Of a DNA stretch of 5,544 nt, positions 1 through 5,072 are shown piece by piece. Below the pieces are notes generated by a model. It was not told the DNA's origin. It searched no databases and saw only the letters and a list, made by a program, of their open reading frames with translations. The translations under genes were made by a program, and so were the position numbers. This DNA is from a bacterium (GTDB lineage Bacteria; JAMCPX01): NCBI GenBank assembly GCA_027364825.1, contig DAHXOM010000134.1, positions 1 through 5,544 on the forward strand, read 5' to 3'. Numbering within the stretch: the stretch's first letter is position 1; the number at the start of each line of letters is the position of its first letter.

Positions 1-1493
1 TAGATATCCTCTGTCTTGACAAGACAGGCACCATAACCCAGAACAAGCTGCTGGTTACCGATAGTATCCCGTTTAACGGATGTACAAAAGAATTGCTTGT
101 TACTATGGCGGTTCTCGTTTCAAAAGCGGAAGGTATGGATCCGATTGACCTTGCGATTCTTGAGTATGCAAAAGGCATGAAGGTCGGTACTGACGGATAC
201 AGTCAGATTTCTTACACCCCGTTTAATCCATCCATGAAAAGGGCAGAGGCTGTTGCAGAAACAAAAGGTAAACATTTTAAAGTTATGAAAGGTGCCCCTC
301 AGATAGTTATACCTCTGTGTAAGGCTATGGATGAAAAGATCAAAAAAGAGATAGATGTCTTCATTAATGATTTTTCAAGCAAAGGCTCAAGAACTATAGC
401 AGTGGCCAAATCTGTAGCTGAAGATGAGAAAAATATTGAATTTATGGGACTGCTGTCACTTGCAGATCCACCAAGGCCTGAGGCAAAACAGATGATAGCT
501 GAGGCAAAAGCCCTCGGTATAAAGCCAATAATGCTTACCGGAGATAATATTGCAATAGCAAGCGAGATAGCAAAAGAGGTGGGATTCGGTGATAGGATCA
601 TACGGCTGACTGATATCGGTAAGATGAATGAAGATGAACAGGTAAAAAAGATAGAAGAGAGCGATGGAGTGGCTGAAATATACCCTGAAGATAAATATAA
701 GATCGTAAAGTTGTTGCAATCGCATAGGAAAATGGTCGGTATGACGGGAGACGGTGTAAACGACGCACCGGCATTAAAACAGGCAGAAATGGGTATAGCT
801 GTAAGTAATGCCACTGATGTTGCCAAAGCAGCTGCAAGCGTGGTCCTGACAGAGCCCGGCATAGGTGTTATAATAGATACGATAAAGATAAGCAGACAAA
901 CTTACCAAAGAATGCTCACCTGGGTCATAAATAAGGTCACAAAGGTTATAGAATTTATCGGCCTGCTCACTATCGCATTCTTTTGGCTTCATGACGTTGT
1001 TCTATCATTACTTGGTATGGCGCTCCTTATCTTTGCAAATGATTTTGTAACCATGTCCCTGGCCACGGATAATGTAAGGCAAACGAGTAATCCAAATGCA
1101 TGGAACGTAAAGAACATCACCTTTGCCTCCCTCTTTATAGCCGTTATTTTGATACTTGAAGATCTCACAATAATTACGATCATGCGTAAATACTTCCATC
1201 CCGTTACCCTCAAAGAATTAACCTCTATTGTACTTCTTAGTTTTATATTTAATAGTCAGTTGAGGGTATTAATCGTAAGGGAAAGAAGGCACTTCTGGTC
1301 TTCAATGCCGGGAAAAACATTGTTTATACTCAGTATCTCAACCATTATCCTTTTCGGTTTGCTGGGTTACTATGGATTGCTCTTTCCTGCTGTCTCCCTT
1401 AATCAGATCTTGATCATTTTTGCTTTCTCGATAACCTTTGCCTTTCTTATAGATTTTCCAAAGTATTACTTGTTCAAATTTTTAAAGCTCTAA
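1..1493 (+). CDS. P-type ATPase, P3A proton-pump class (5' truncated by window edge)
   Basis: The reading frame is open from base 3, upstream of the first ATG (93), so that ATG is not the start. About 496 codons remain; the N-terminal ~300 residues (actuator domain, helices 1-4) lie off the left edge. The catalytic phosphorylation motif DKTGT is at 18-32 (Asp codon 18-20). Downstream are YTPFNPSMKR and KGAP (288-299) of the nucleotide-binding domain, DPPRPE (465-482), MLTGDN (TGD from 537) and the hinge motif TGDGVNDAPALK (from 744). About six hydrophobic segments follow between ~945 and 1460. The short nucleotide domain, the TPF-P-KR motif and the ISRQTYQRMLTWVINK stretch fit the plasma-membrane H+-ATPase group (P3A) better than Ca2+ or heavy-metal pumps. 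FANDFVTMSLATDN in helix 6 has an Asp where fungal Pma1-type pumps carry their proton-binding Asp. Role by family: ATP-driven proton export across the inner membrane. No C-terminal regulatory extension is seen. Proton specificity is inferred. Confidence 0.9.
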   Translation, partial: DILCLDKTGTITQNKLLVTDSIPFNGCTKELLVTMAVLVSKAEGMDPIDLAILEYAKGMKVGTDGYSQISYTPFNPSMKRAEAVAETKGKHFKVMKGAPQIVIPLCKAMDEKIKKEIDVFINDFSSKGSRTIAVAKSVAEDEKNIEFMGLLSLADPPRPEAKQMIAEAKALGIKPIMLTGDNIAIASEIAKEVGFGDRIIRLTDIGKMNEDEQVKKIEESDGVAEIYPEDKYKIVKLLQSHRKMVGMTGDGVNDAPALKQAEMGIAVSNATDVAKAAASVVLTEPGIGVIIDTIKISRQTYQRMLTWVINKVTKVIEFIGLLTIAFFWLHDVVLSLLGMALLIFANDFVTMSLATDNVRQTSNPNAWNVKNITFASLFIAVILILEDLTIITIMRKYFHPVTLKELTSIVLLSFIFNSQLRVLIVRERRHFWSSMPGKTLFILSISTIILFGLLGYYGLLFPAVSLNQILIIFAFSITFAFLIDFPKYYLFKFLKL

Positions 1494-1672
1494 TAGCGCT
1501 TGGAGAGATAAGAATATGCGAACATGACTCTGCTTGATGAAGCCGCAAATGCGTTTGCAAAAGAGAGTAGTTTGTGGAATCAGCGAAAAGCCTGCGTCTT
1601 CGCCTGAGCGGATCAGTTCTTTGGCTGAAAACATAGGTAATCTTCAAATATCCGAAAAAACACTGTTATTCT

Positions 1673-1750
1673 GTCATTGCGATCCGCCTTTGGCGGAGAA
1701 GCAATCCATATGCCTTTAGATTGCTTCGTCGTTCCACTCCTCGCAATGAC
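1673..1750. repeat. Nested inverted-repeat element (MITE/REP-like intergenic repeat)
   Basis: The outer arms GTCATTGCGA (1673-1682) and TCGCAATGAC (1741-1750) are perfect inverted repeats. Inside them, GAAGCAATC (1698-1706) pairs with GATTGCTTC (1719-1727). A third small hairpin, TCCGCC-TTT-GGCGGA (1683-1697), fills the left flank. The sequence resembles the 'CATTGCGAGGAGCGAAGCGACGAAGCAATC' family that I know as a dispersed intergenic repeat in many environmental bacterial genomes. That identity is from memory, not a search. No transposase or RAYT gene is in the window. Confidence 0.75.
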
Positions 1751-1775
1751 GACCTTACCGTGGACTTCGAGCGGC

Positions 1776-1811
1776 TTGAACCGTTTAAACTGTTTAAATA
1801 GTTAAGAAGGT
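1776..1811. repeat. Degenerate 9-bp tandem repeat
   Basis: Successive 9-mers TTGAACCGT (1776-1784), TTAAACTGT (1785-1793), TTAAATAGT (1794-1802) and TAAGAAGGT (1803-1811) share the pattern TTRAANNGT, decaying in the last unit. The period is a multiple of three, so the minus strand reads as an Asn/Leu-rich pseudo-peptide (LLNYLNSLNG), which explains the spurious ORF there. It lies next to the nested inverted repeat and probably belongs to the same composite intergenic element. Confidence 0.55.
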
Positions 1812-1870
1812 GGATCGCACGACCCTTCCGACCCAAGCTTCGCTTGTGTGCCCGGGTGGGTACCCCAAAG
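1812..1870. repeat. GC-rich hairpin block at end of composite intergenic element
   Basis: This block contains a small hairpin CAAGC-TTC-GCTTG (1834-1846) and the palindromes CCCGGG (1851-1856) and GGGTACCC (1858-1865). Its composition is clearly more GC-rich than the leader that follows. I believe it is a third module of the same intergenic repeat because similar blocks co-occur with CATTGCGA-type repeats, but that is recollection. No coding signal was found. Confidence 0.35.
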
Positions 1871-1901
1871 CGAATGAACAAACTTTCCTATTTCATTCTT
1901 C

Positions 1902-2029
1902 GGGTTAAAGTGATCCGGTCCTAACCTGTAGGACAACTGCTTACAAAAGCATGGGTGTATTCCTACAATATTTTTAGAAACCTTCCGATGTTCTTCTGGA
2001 TCTCTCTGCGATAGAATAAAATCAAAAGA
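1902..2029 (+). promoter_or_regulatory. Duplicated leader/promoter region, copy 1 (upstream of lmo0937-family gene)
   Basis: This ~128-bp block aligns with 3931-4059 with a single 1-base indel and roughly 80% identity by hand. Two blocks of 14 bases are identical: TTCCTACAATATTT (1960-1973) and CTGCGATAGAATAA (2006-2019). The first contains TACAAT (1964-1969), a good -10 match, with a weak -35 TTACAA (1941-1946) at 17 bp. The second contains TAGAAT (2012-2017), a possible second -10. TCCTA (1919-1923) and TAGGA (1929-1933) form a short inverted repeat; TGTAGGA (1927-1933) is also complementary to TCCTACA (1961-1967) in the putative -10 block, which would suit an operator. The block ends about 75 bases before the ATG at 2095. 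That it is a promoter is inferred from position and conservation. Confidence 0.6.
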
Positions 2030-2094
2030 TTTCCATGTTATTCATTTGATGCAGGCACAGGAGTCAGGACCTCATAGAACAAAAGGAGGAAGAG

Positions 2095-2244
2095 ATGTTA
2101 TGGACGATTGCTGTAATACTTGTAATTTTATGGCTGGTTGGGCTTCTGACCAGTCACACGATGGGAGGCTTGATTAACATCCTGCTGGTAATTGCTGTTG
2201 TCGTGGTGCTGTTCAGAATTATTCATGGGCGAAGGGGTTTGTAA
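2095..2244 (+). CDS. lmo0937-family small membrane protein (copy 1)
   Basis: This 49-residue protein begins MLWTIAVILVILWLVG and ends with RIIHGRRGL. Two hydrophobic segments (about residues 4-19 and 26-40) flank a short polar turn, HTMGG. This matches the small two-helix protein family usually annotated 'lmo0937 family membrane protein'; the biochemical role of that family is unknown to me. The basic C-terminus probably lies in the cytoplasm. GGAGG (2085-2089) lies 5 bases before the ATG and fixes the start. It is the first gene of a two-gene cassette and is preceded by the duplicated leader, which probably drives it. Its paralogue at 5073-5225 has the same length within one residue. Confidence 0.85.
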   Translation: MLWTIAVILVILWLVGLLTSHTMGGLINILLVIAVVVVLFRIIHGRRGL

Positions 2245-2254
2245 CCGGCATAAG

Positions 2255-2281
2255 GTTGTCAACCCAATACAGGGTGACAAC
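2255..2281 (+). promoter_or_regulatory. Intercistronic hairpin before second cassette gene
   Basis: GTTGTC (2255-2260) plus ACCC (2262-2265) pairs with GGGT (2272-2275) plus GACAAC (2276-2281), giving a 10-bp stem with one bulged A and an AATACA loop. It ends 7 bases before the AAGGAG ribosome binding site (2288-2293). It may affect mRNA stability or relative translation of the two genes. The copy-2 intercistronic region keeps ACCCAATACAG but has several mismatches in the stem, so the hairpin is poorly conserved. There is no T-run, so it is not a classic terminator. Confidence 0.4.
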
Positions 2282-2297
2282 AGGAAGAAGGAGCAAA

Positions 2298-2477
2298 ATG
2301 CAAAGATACACATTGACAGGTATTATTCTTGTAGTGATTGGAATTGTCGTGCTCGCGTACCATGGCATTATCTATACAACCAGACTGCCATTGCCGCGGA
2401 TCGTTGGTGGTATAGTACTTGTGGGAGGTATTGTATTGATTTTCATAGGAAATAAGAAGGTCGGATTACACGGATGA
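2298..2477 (+). CDS. Small two-helix membrane protein, uncharacterised (copy 1, short form)
   Basis: The 59-residue product begins MQRYTLTGIILVVIG. Helix 1 spans about residues 7-25 and helix 2 about 35-51, followed by a basic tail (GNKKVGLHG). An in-frame ATG exists at 2256, but it sits inside a hairpin without a ribosome binding site; AAGGAG (2288-2293) lies 4 bases before the ATG at 2298, and the paralogue starts at the same place. Compared with that paralogue (5277-5516), the loop between the helices is about 18 residues shorter, so the GPI-x-MTADKTKT segment is missing. I know similar short hypothetical proteins, but cannot name a family with confidence. It probably functions with the preceding lmo0937-family protein, since the pair is kept together twice. 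Confidence 0.75.
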   Translation: MQRYTLTGIILVVIGIVVLAYHGIIYTTRLPLPRIVGGIVLVGGIVLIFIGNKKVGLHG

Positions 2478-2627
2478 GGAAATGACAAAAGAAACTATAA
2501 CCATGCAGAAACATCCGGGTATGTTGTAATTCCCGATATAAAGGGTGTAATTTTGTGTGCATGAATGCCCCTGGTTTTTTCGGAAGTTTTCTGCAAATAA
2601 ATTATTTATAGAATAATAGGAGGATGT

Positions 2628-3092
2628 ATGATTTCAACAATTCTTGTTGCGACAGACGGGTCAAAGGCGGCCGGAAAGGCAGCTATGTATGCGGTTGACC
2701 TCGCAAAACAGTTAAAAGCCACGATAATTGCTGTGAGCATTATTGATAATCGCTCATTTATGACCCAGACCGGCATGGGTCAGATAGTCCCTGCCGGTGA
2801 GGCTGCAAGGCATGTAATAGAGCCACTCGCAGATTATCTGAGAGAGGCTGCCGAAGGGTATGTCGGAGACATAAGGAAGCTCTGCAATAAAAATGGAGTC
2901 CCGTCAAAGACTGTTATAGCGTCAGGGCATCCGGTTGCGGCTATAGTGAAAGAGGCTTCGAAGGTAAAGGCCAACCTGATTATTATGGGTTCTCACGGAA
3001 GGAGCGCTTTGGCAGCAGCGGTCATCGGCAGTGTTACCTATGGCGTAATCCACAGAGAAACAAAAATTCCTGTACTTATCGTACGGAATTAG
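2628..3092 (+). CDS. Universal stress protein, UspA family
   Basis: This 154-residue single-domain protein has the usual length for a UspA protein. It begins with the beta-strand and loop ILVATDGS (Asp10), which contacts nucleotide in the family. Near the C-terminus it carries the ATP-binding signature G-2X-G-9X-G-S: G121, G124, G134, S135 within MGSHGRSALAAAVIGSV, followed by PVLIVRN. It should therefore be an ATP-binding rather than a UspA-type non-binding member. Family role: a cytoplasmic dimer that helps survival during starvation, oxidative or envelope stress; partners are unknown. AGGAGG (2618-2623) sits 4 bases before the ATG. It follows the cassette by 150 bp with no strong terminator between, so co-transcription is possible. 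Confidence 0.93.
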   Translation: MISTILVATDGSKAAGKAAMYAVDLAKQLKATIIAVSIIDNRSFMTQTGMGQIVPAGEAARHVIEPLADYLREAAEGYVGDIRKLCNKNGVPSKTVIASGHPVAAIVKEASKVKANLIIMGSHGRSALAAAVIGSVTYGVIHRETKIPVLIVRN

Positions 3093-3140
3093 CAAAGAAA
3101 GGGCGACTTCATACTGAAGCTGCATAATGAAAGGAGTTTT

Positions 3141-3272
3141 ATGATGAATCGTTCGTATGGATGGATGAACGGATGGATGGGCGGCGGCATGTGGTTTTGG
3201 CCGGTGCTCGGTGTTCTGGTGGTAGTTCTGTTGATCGTCGTGATTAAGAAGCTGTCCAATAAAAAGCAGTAA
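3141..3272 (+). CDS. 43-residue Met/Trp/Gly-rich single-helix membrane peptide
   Basis: The short frame encodes a 43-residue protein starting MMNRSYGWMNGWMGGGMW. The first 20 residues are rich in Met, Trp and Gly. One hydrophobic helix follows (about residues 18-35, PVLGVLVVVLLIVVI), then a Lys-rich tail (KKLSNKKQ). The charge pattern predicts a cytoplasmic C-terminus and an N-terminus outside the inner membrane. AAGGAG (3131-3136) is 4 bases from the ATG at 3141 and 7 from the ATG at 3144, so either Met may start. The gene is 48 bp behind uspA and likely shares its transcript. Similar Met/Gly/Trp-rich leaders occur in small SHOCT-type membrane proteins, but no SHOCT domain is present here. 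Function unknown. Confidence 0.65.
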   Translation: MMNRSYGWMNGWMGGGMWFWPVLGVLVVVLLIVVIKKLSNKKQ

Positions 3273-3284
3273 GGTCACTATTGC
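3261..3284 (-). terminator. Possible rho-independent terminator for peroxiredoxin gene
   Basis: Read on the minus strand, GCAATA (3284-3279) pairs with TACTGC (3271-3266) across a 7-base loop, with one G-T wobble. Five T residues (3265-3261) follow immediately. It begins 3 bases after the peroxiredoxin stop codon and overlaps the end of the convergent 43-codon gene. The stem is only 6 bp, so efficiency is doubtful. Confidence 0.4.
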
Positions 3285-3287
3285 AAG

Positions 3288-3752
3288 CTATGTCTTTCCC
3301 TCAAGTTCGCCTATGATTTCTTTGATGTCCGGGAGATCGCTGATCGGGTAGATCTTGACGAACATAATTTTGCGGTCCTCGTCTACAATGATGTTTGCTC
3401 TTTCAGAGAACCCGTCGTTCTCCCTGAAGACCCCGTATTTTTTTGCAACGTCTCCGTGTGCCCAGAAGTCTGCAAGCAGGTGCGTATTTTTTATCCCCAA
3501 GGATTTAGCCCACGCCTTTTTTGAAGGCGATGTATCGATGCTCAGCCCCAAAGCCACGGTATTTAGCCTGTCAAACACCTTCTTGTTAGCTTCAAGTGAC
3601 TCCATCTGCCTGGCGCAGACAGGGGTCCATGCAAGCGGGTGGAACGAGAGGAGAACCTTTTTGCCCTTGAAATCTGAGAGACTTACTTCTTTTCCATCCT
3701 GGTCCTTGATTTTGAAATCAGGTGCAGGATCACCAACATTGAGTACAGCCAT
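3288..3752 (-). CDS. 1-Cys peroxiredoxin, AhpC/TSA family (AhpE/BCP-like)
   Basis: This 154-residue protein has a thioredoxin-like fold. GDPAPDFKIKDQDGKEVSLSDFKGK at the N-terminus is typical of the AhpC/TSA family. The active site is P39-L-A-W-T43-P-V-C46, the peroxidatic PxxxTxxC motif. Arg118 in SERANIIVD is positioned like the conserved catalytic Arg. Cys46 is the only cysteine, so there is no resolving Cys and an external thiol or a partner protein must reduce the sulfenic acid; this resembles AhpE-type enzymes. Reaction by family: reduction of H2O2 or organic peroxides in the cytoplasm. On the minus strand, AAAAGGAG (3768-3761) lies 8 bases before the ATG (3752-3750). It is convergent with the small membrane peptide gene, with a 15-bp gap. 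Confidence 0.92.
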   Translation of the reverse strand: MAVLNVGDPAPDFKIKDQDGKEVSLSDFKGKKVLLSFHPLAWTPVCARQMESLEANKKVFDRLNTVALGLSIDTSPSKKAWAKSLGIKNTHLLADFWAHGDVAKKYGVFRENDGFSERANIIVDEDRKIMFVKIYPISDLPDIKEIIGELEGKT

Positions 3753-3773
3753 AAAATATGCTCCTTTTCATAG

Positions 3774-3802
3774 AGTCTATTCAGCATGCAGTGGTTTTTC
3801 AA
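3774..3802 (-). promoter_or_regulatory. Candidate sigma-70 promoter for peroxiredoxin gene
   Basis: On the minus strand, TTGAAA (3802-3797) and TAGACT (3779-3774) are separated by 17 bp, matching five and four of six consensus positions. The predicted start of transcription would fall just upstream of the AAAAGGAG ribosome binding site, giving a very short leader. No operator is recognisable. Prediction only. Confidence 0.4.
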
Positions 3803-3930
3803 TAGCCGGTTCCATGGTTCTCACCGGCAGCCTGTCAGGATCATCGGCACGTACAGAAGCTGCATTCTTGAAAAGATGCACCTGAAAGCAGTCCTGAATT
3901 GACCGGCTATGCCCTGCAAAACCGCCTTAT

Positions 3931-4059
3931 GGATTAAAGCAATCCGATCCTTACCCGTAAGACAACTGATTACAAAAAGCATGGCTATGTTCCTACAATA
4001 TTTCCGGAAGACTTCCGATATTCTTCTTGATTTCCCTGCGATAGAATAAGAACAGAAAG
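3931..4059 (+). promoter_or_regulatory. Duplicated leader/promoter region, copy 2 (upstream of DUF3494 gene)
   Basis: This is the second copy of the block at 1902-2029. The invariant 14-mers are TTCCTACAATATTT (3990-4003) and CTGCGATAGAATAA (4036-4049). The putative -10 TACAAT is at 3994-3999, with TTACAA at 3970-3975 (18-bp spacer; one extra A in the A-run compared with copy 1). The short upstream inverted repeat persists in a shifted register, CTTA-CCCG-TAAG (3950-3961). A further near-palindrome GGAAG-A-CTTCC (4006-4016) is present here but not in copy 1. The block ends about 80 bases before the ATG at 4130, a distance close to that in copy 1. Confidence 0.6.
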
Positions 4060-4085
4060 AGTTGCAGTCTCTTCAGATTTGGAAC

Positions 4086-4105
4086 GAAGAGCTCGCGAGC
4101 TCTTC
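4086..4105. promoter_or_regulatory. Perfect 20-bp palindrome upstream of DUF3494 gene
   Basis: GAAGAGCTCG followed by CGAGCTCTTC is perfectly self-complementary. It lies between the leader and the AAGGAGG ribosome binding site (4115-4121). As DNA it could be a repressor site; as RNA it would fold into an 8-bp stem with a CGCG loop in the 5' untranslated region, 9 bases before the ribosome binding site. The copy-1 leader lacks it, so any control it gives is specific to the DUF3494 gene. The half-site word CTCTTCAG also occurs at 4069-4076 and 4100-4107. Confidence 0.55.
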
Positions 4106-4129
4106 AGTGTTTTCAAGGAGGAAACTTAT

Positions 4130-4960
4130 ATGAATAAAGCAAATAATAAAGGCAAAGGGTATTCTAATCTGTGGCTTATCGCATCATTGCTGGCTGTGTT
4201 TTTAATTACAGGATGCGGTAGTTCAAGCAGTTCGTCGTCTGTTGCTTCTCCATCCGCTCCAGGCGCCGGTACAGGTGTAGGCGGTTTAGGGAAGGGACCG
4301 GCACCGGTGGTCCTTGGAACAGCCGGTAATTATGTGATTCTGGCAAAAACAGGGATCTCAACCGTTCCAACCTCAGCTATAACCGGAGATATGGGGCTGA
4401 GCCCGGCGGCCGCGAGTTTCTTAACCGGATGGTCATTAATAGCGGACAGCACGAATGTATTTGCGACATCGTCTCAGGTGACCGGGAAAGTATACGCAGC
4501 TAACTATGCGGCTCCAACCCCTTCTAACCTGACTACGGCTGTAACCGATATGATGACTGCTTACACTGCTGCCGCAGGACGGGCTCCTGATTATACAGAA
4601 CTGGGTGCCGGAAATATCGGCGGGATGACCCTTCCTCCAGCTACGTACAAATGGAGTACCGGGGTTTTAATTCCAACGAATGTAACGCTCAACGGCGGTC
4701 CAAACGATGTCTGGATCTTCCAGATTGCGAAAGGTATTACCATGTCTTCCGGCGCGAAGGTGATCCTGACCGGCGGTGCATTGCCCCAGAACATTTTCTG
4801 GCAGTCCGCCGGTGTTGTGTCCATTGGAACGACCGCACACATGGAGGGAGTGATACTGTCGCAGACAGGGATCACGCTTAATAAGGGTGCATCGGTAAAC
4901 GGGAGACTGTTGGCACAGACCGCGGTCACTTTGAACAATAATGTAGTTACTGCTCCCTAA
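4130..4960 (+). CDS. DUF3494 (ice-binding-like fold) lipoprotein
   Basis: The 276-residue product has a lipoprotein signal peptide: a basic N-terminus, a hydrophobic stretch (about residues 14-27) and the lipobox LITGC with Cys29. A Ser run (31-37) and a Gly/Pro/Ala linker to about residue 59 follow. The rest (about 61-276) matches the DUF3494 ice-binding-like family: AGNYVILAKTGISTV, ITGDMGLSPAAASFLTGW, a helical TTAVTDMMTAYTAAAGR segment, and beta-solenoid repeats (TLPPATYKWSTGVLIPTNVTL, DVWIFQIAKGITMSSGAKVIL, NIFWQSAGVVSIG, MEGVILSQTGITLNKGASVNGRLLAQTAVTLN). Some members bind ice; many have no proven ligand and may act in adhesion or the envelope, so ice binding is not claimed. AAGGAGG (4115-4121) lies 8 bases before this ATG; the upstream in-frame ATG at 4079 would begin before the palindrome and lacks a signal-peptide context. 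Confidence 0.88.
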   Translation: MNKANNKGKGYSNLWLIASLLAVFLITGCGSSSSSSSVASPSAPGAGTGVGGLGKGPAPVVLGTAGNYVILAKTGISTVPTSAITGDMGLSPAAASFLTGWSLIADSTNVFATSSQVTGKVYAANYAAPTPSNLTTAVTDMMTAYTAAAGRAPDYTELGAGNIGGMTLPPATYKWSTGVLIPTNVTLNGGPNDVWIFQIAKGITMSSGAKVILTGGALPQNIFWQSAGVVSIGTTAHMEGVILSQTGITLNKGASVNGRLLAQTAVTLNNNVVTAP

Positions 4961-4979
4961 GCAAAAAAATAAAGACAAT

Positions 4980-5025
4980 CAGGGATGTTCCACGGGCATT
5001 GCCGTGGAACTCCCCCTGCACTTTT
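4980..5025 (+). terminator. Probable rho-independent terminator after DUF3494 gene
   Basis: A 9-bp perfect stem, GTTCCACGG (4987-4995) with CCGTGGAAC (5002-5010), closes a 6-base loop. A lower stem CAGGG (4980-4984) with CCCTG (5014-5018) extends it. A weak T-run, TTTT (5022-5025), follows. It lies 20 bp after the stop codon. The short T-run suggests partial read-through into the second cassette is possible. Confidence 0.6.
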
Positions 5026-5072
5026 AATGTAAGAACATGAGGCAAGGCCTCATAGACAAAAAGGAGGAAGAT

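Larger units (their letters stand above)
1494..2094. other. Gene-free intergenic stretch with repeats and a leader
   Basis: These ~600 bp contain no ORF with a credible ribosome binding site. The first ~180 bp (1494-1672) show nothing I recognise. A composite repeat region (1673-1870) and then the duplicated leader (1902-2029) follow; each is entered separately. No convincing terminator follows the ATPase stop codon at 1491-1493. Short ORFs here on either strand run through the repeats and are not believable genes. Confidence 0.75.
2070..2477 (+). repeat. Two-gene small membrane protein cassette, copy 1
   Basis: This region is paralogous to 5048-5516: same gene order, same ribosome binding sites and spacings, and similar intercistronic gaps (53 versus 51 nt). 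Similarity begins at CCTCATAGA, exactly 25 bases before the first ATG in both copies. The second gene of this copy is shorter by an internal in-frame gap of about 18 codons. Proteins of the two copies are clearly homologous but diverged, so the duplication is not recent. Confidence 0.85.

Noticed and set aside
93..95. ATG at 93 as the start of the P-type ATPase
   Set aside because: The frame is open to the window edge and the DKTGT motif lies upstream of this ATG, so the gene begins outside the window.
299..862. 187-codon minus-strand ORF opposite the P-type ATPase
   Set aside because: It lies wholly antisense to the conserved ATPase motifs, has a low-complexity Ser/Ile/Leu-rich translation and no recognisable domain, so it is a shadow ORF.
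1534..1719. 61-codon plus-strand ORF after the ATPase gene
   Set aside because: No ribosome binding site, no recognisable features, and its end reads into the intergenic repeat.
1673..1750. CRISPR array or tRNA-like structure in the repeat region
   Set aside because: There is a single nested inverted repeat, no regularly spaced direct repeats with unique spacers, and no tRNA fold or T-loop sequence.
1666..1881. 71-codon minus-strand ORF with an Asn/Leu-rich stretch
   Set aside because: It runs through the inverted repeat and the 9-bp tandem repeat; the period-9 DNA alone explains the apparent protein pattern.
3355..3885. 176-codon plus-strand ORF opposite the peroxiredoxin
   Set aside because: It overlaps the peroxiredoxin, whose active-site motif and ribosome binding site are clear; the translation resembles nothing and its start lacks a ribosome binding site.
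4591..4978. Antisense and out-of-frame ORFs across the DUF3494 gene
   Set aside because: They overlap a confidently identified coding sequence and have no initiation signals.
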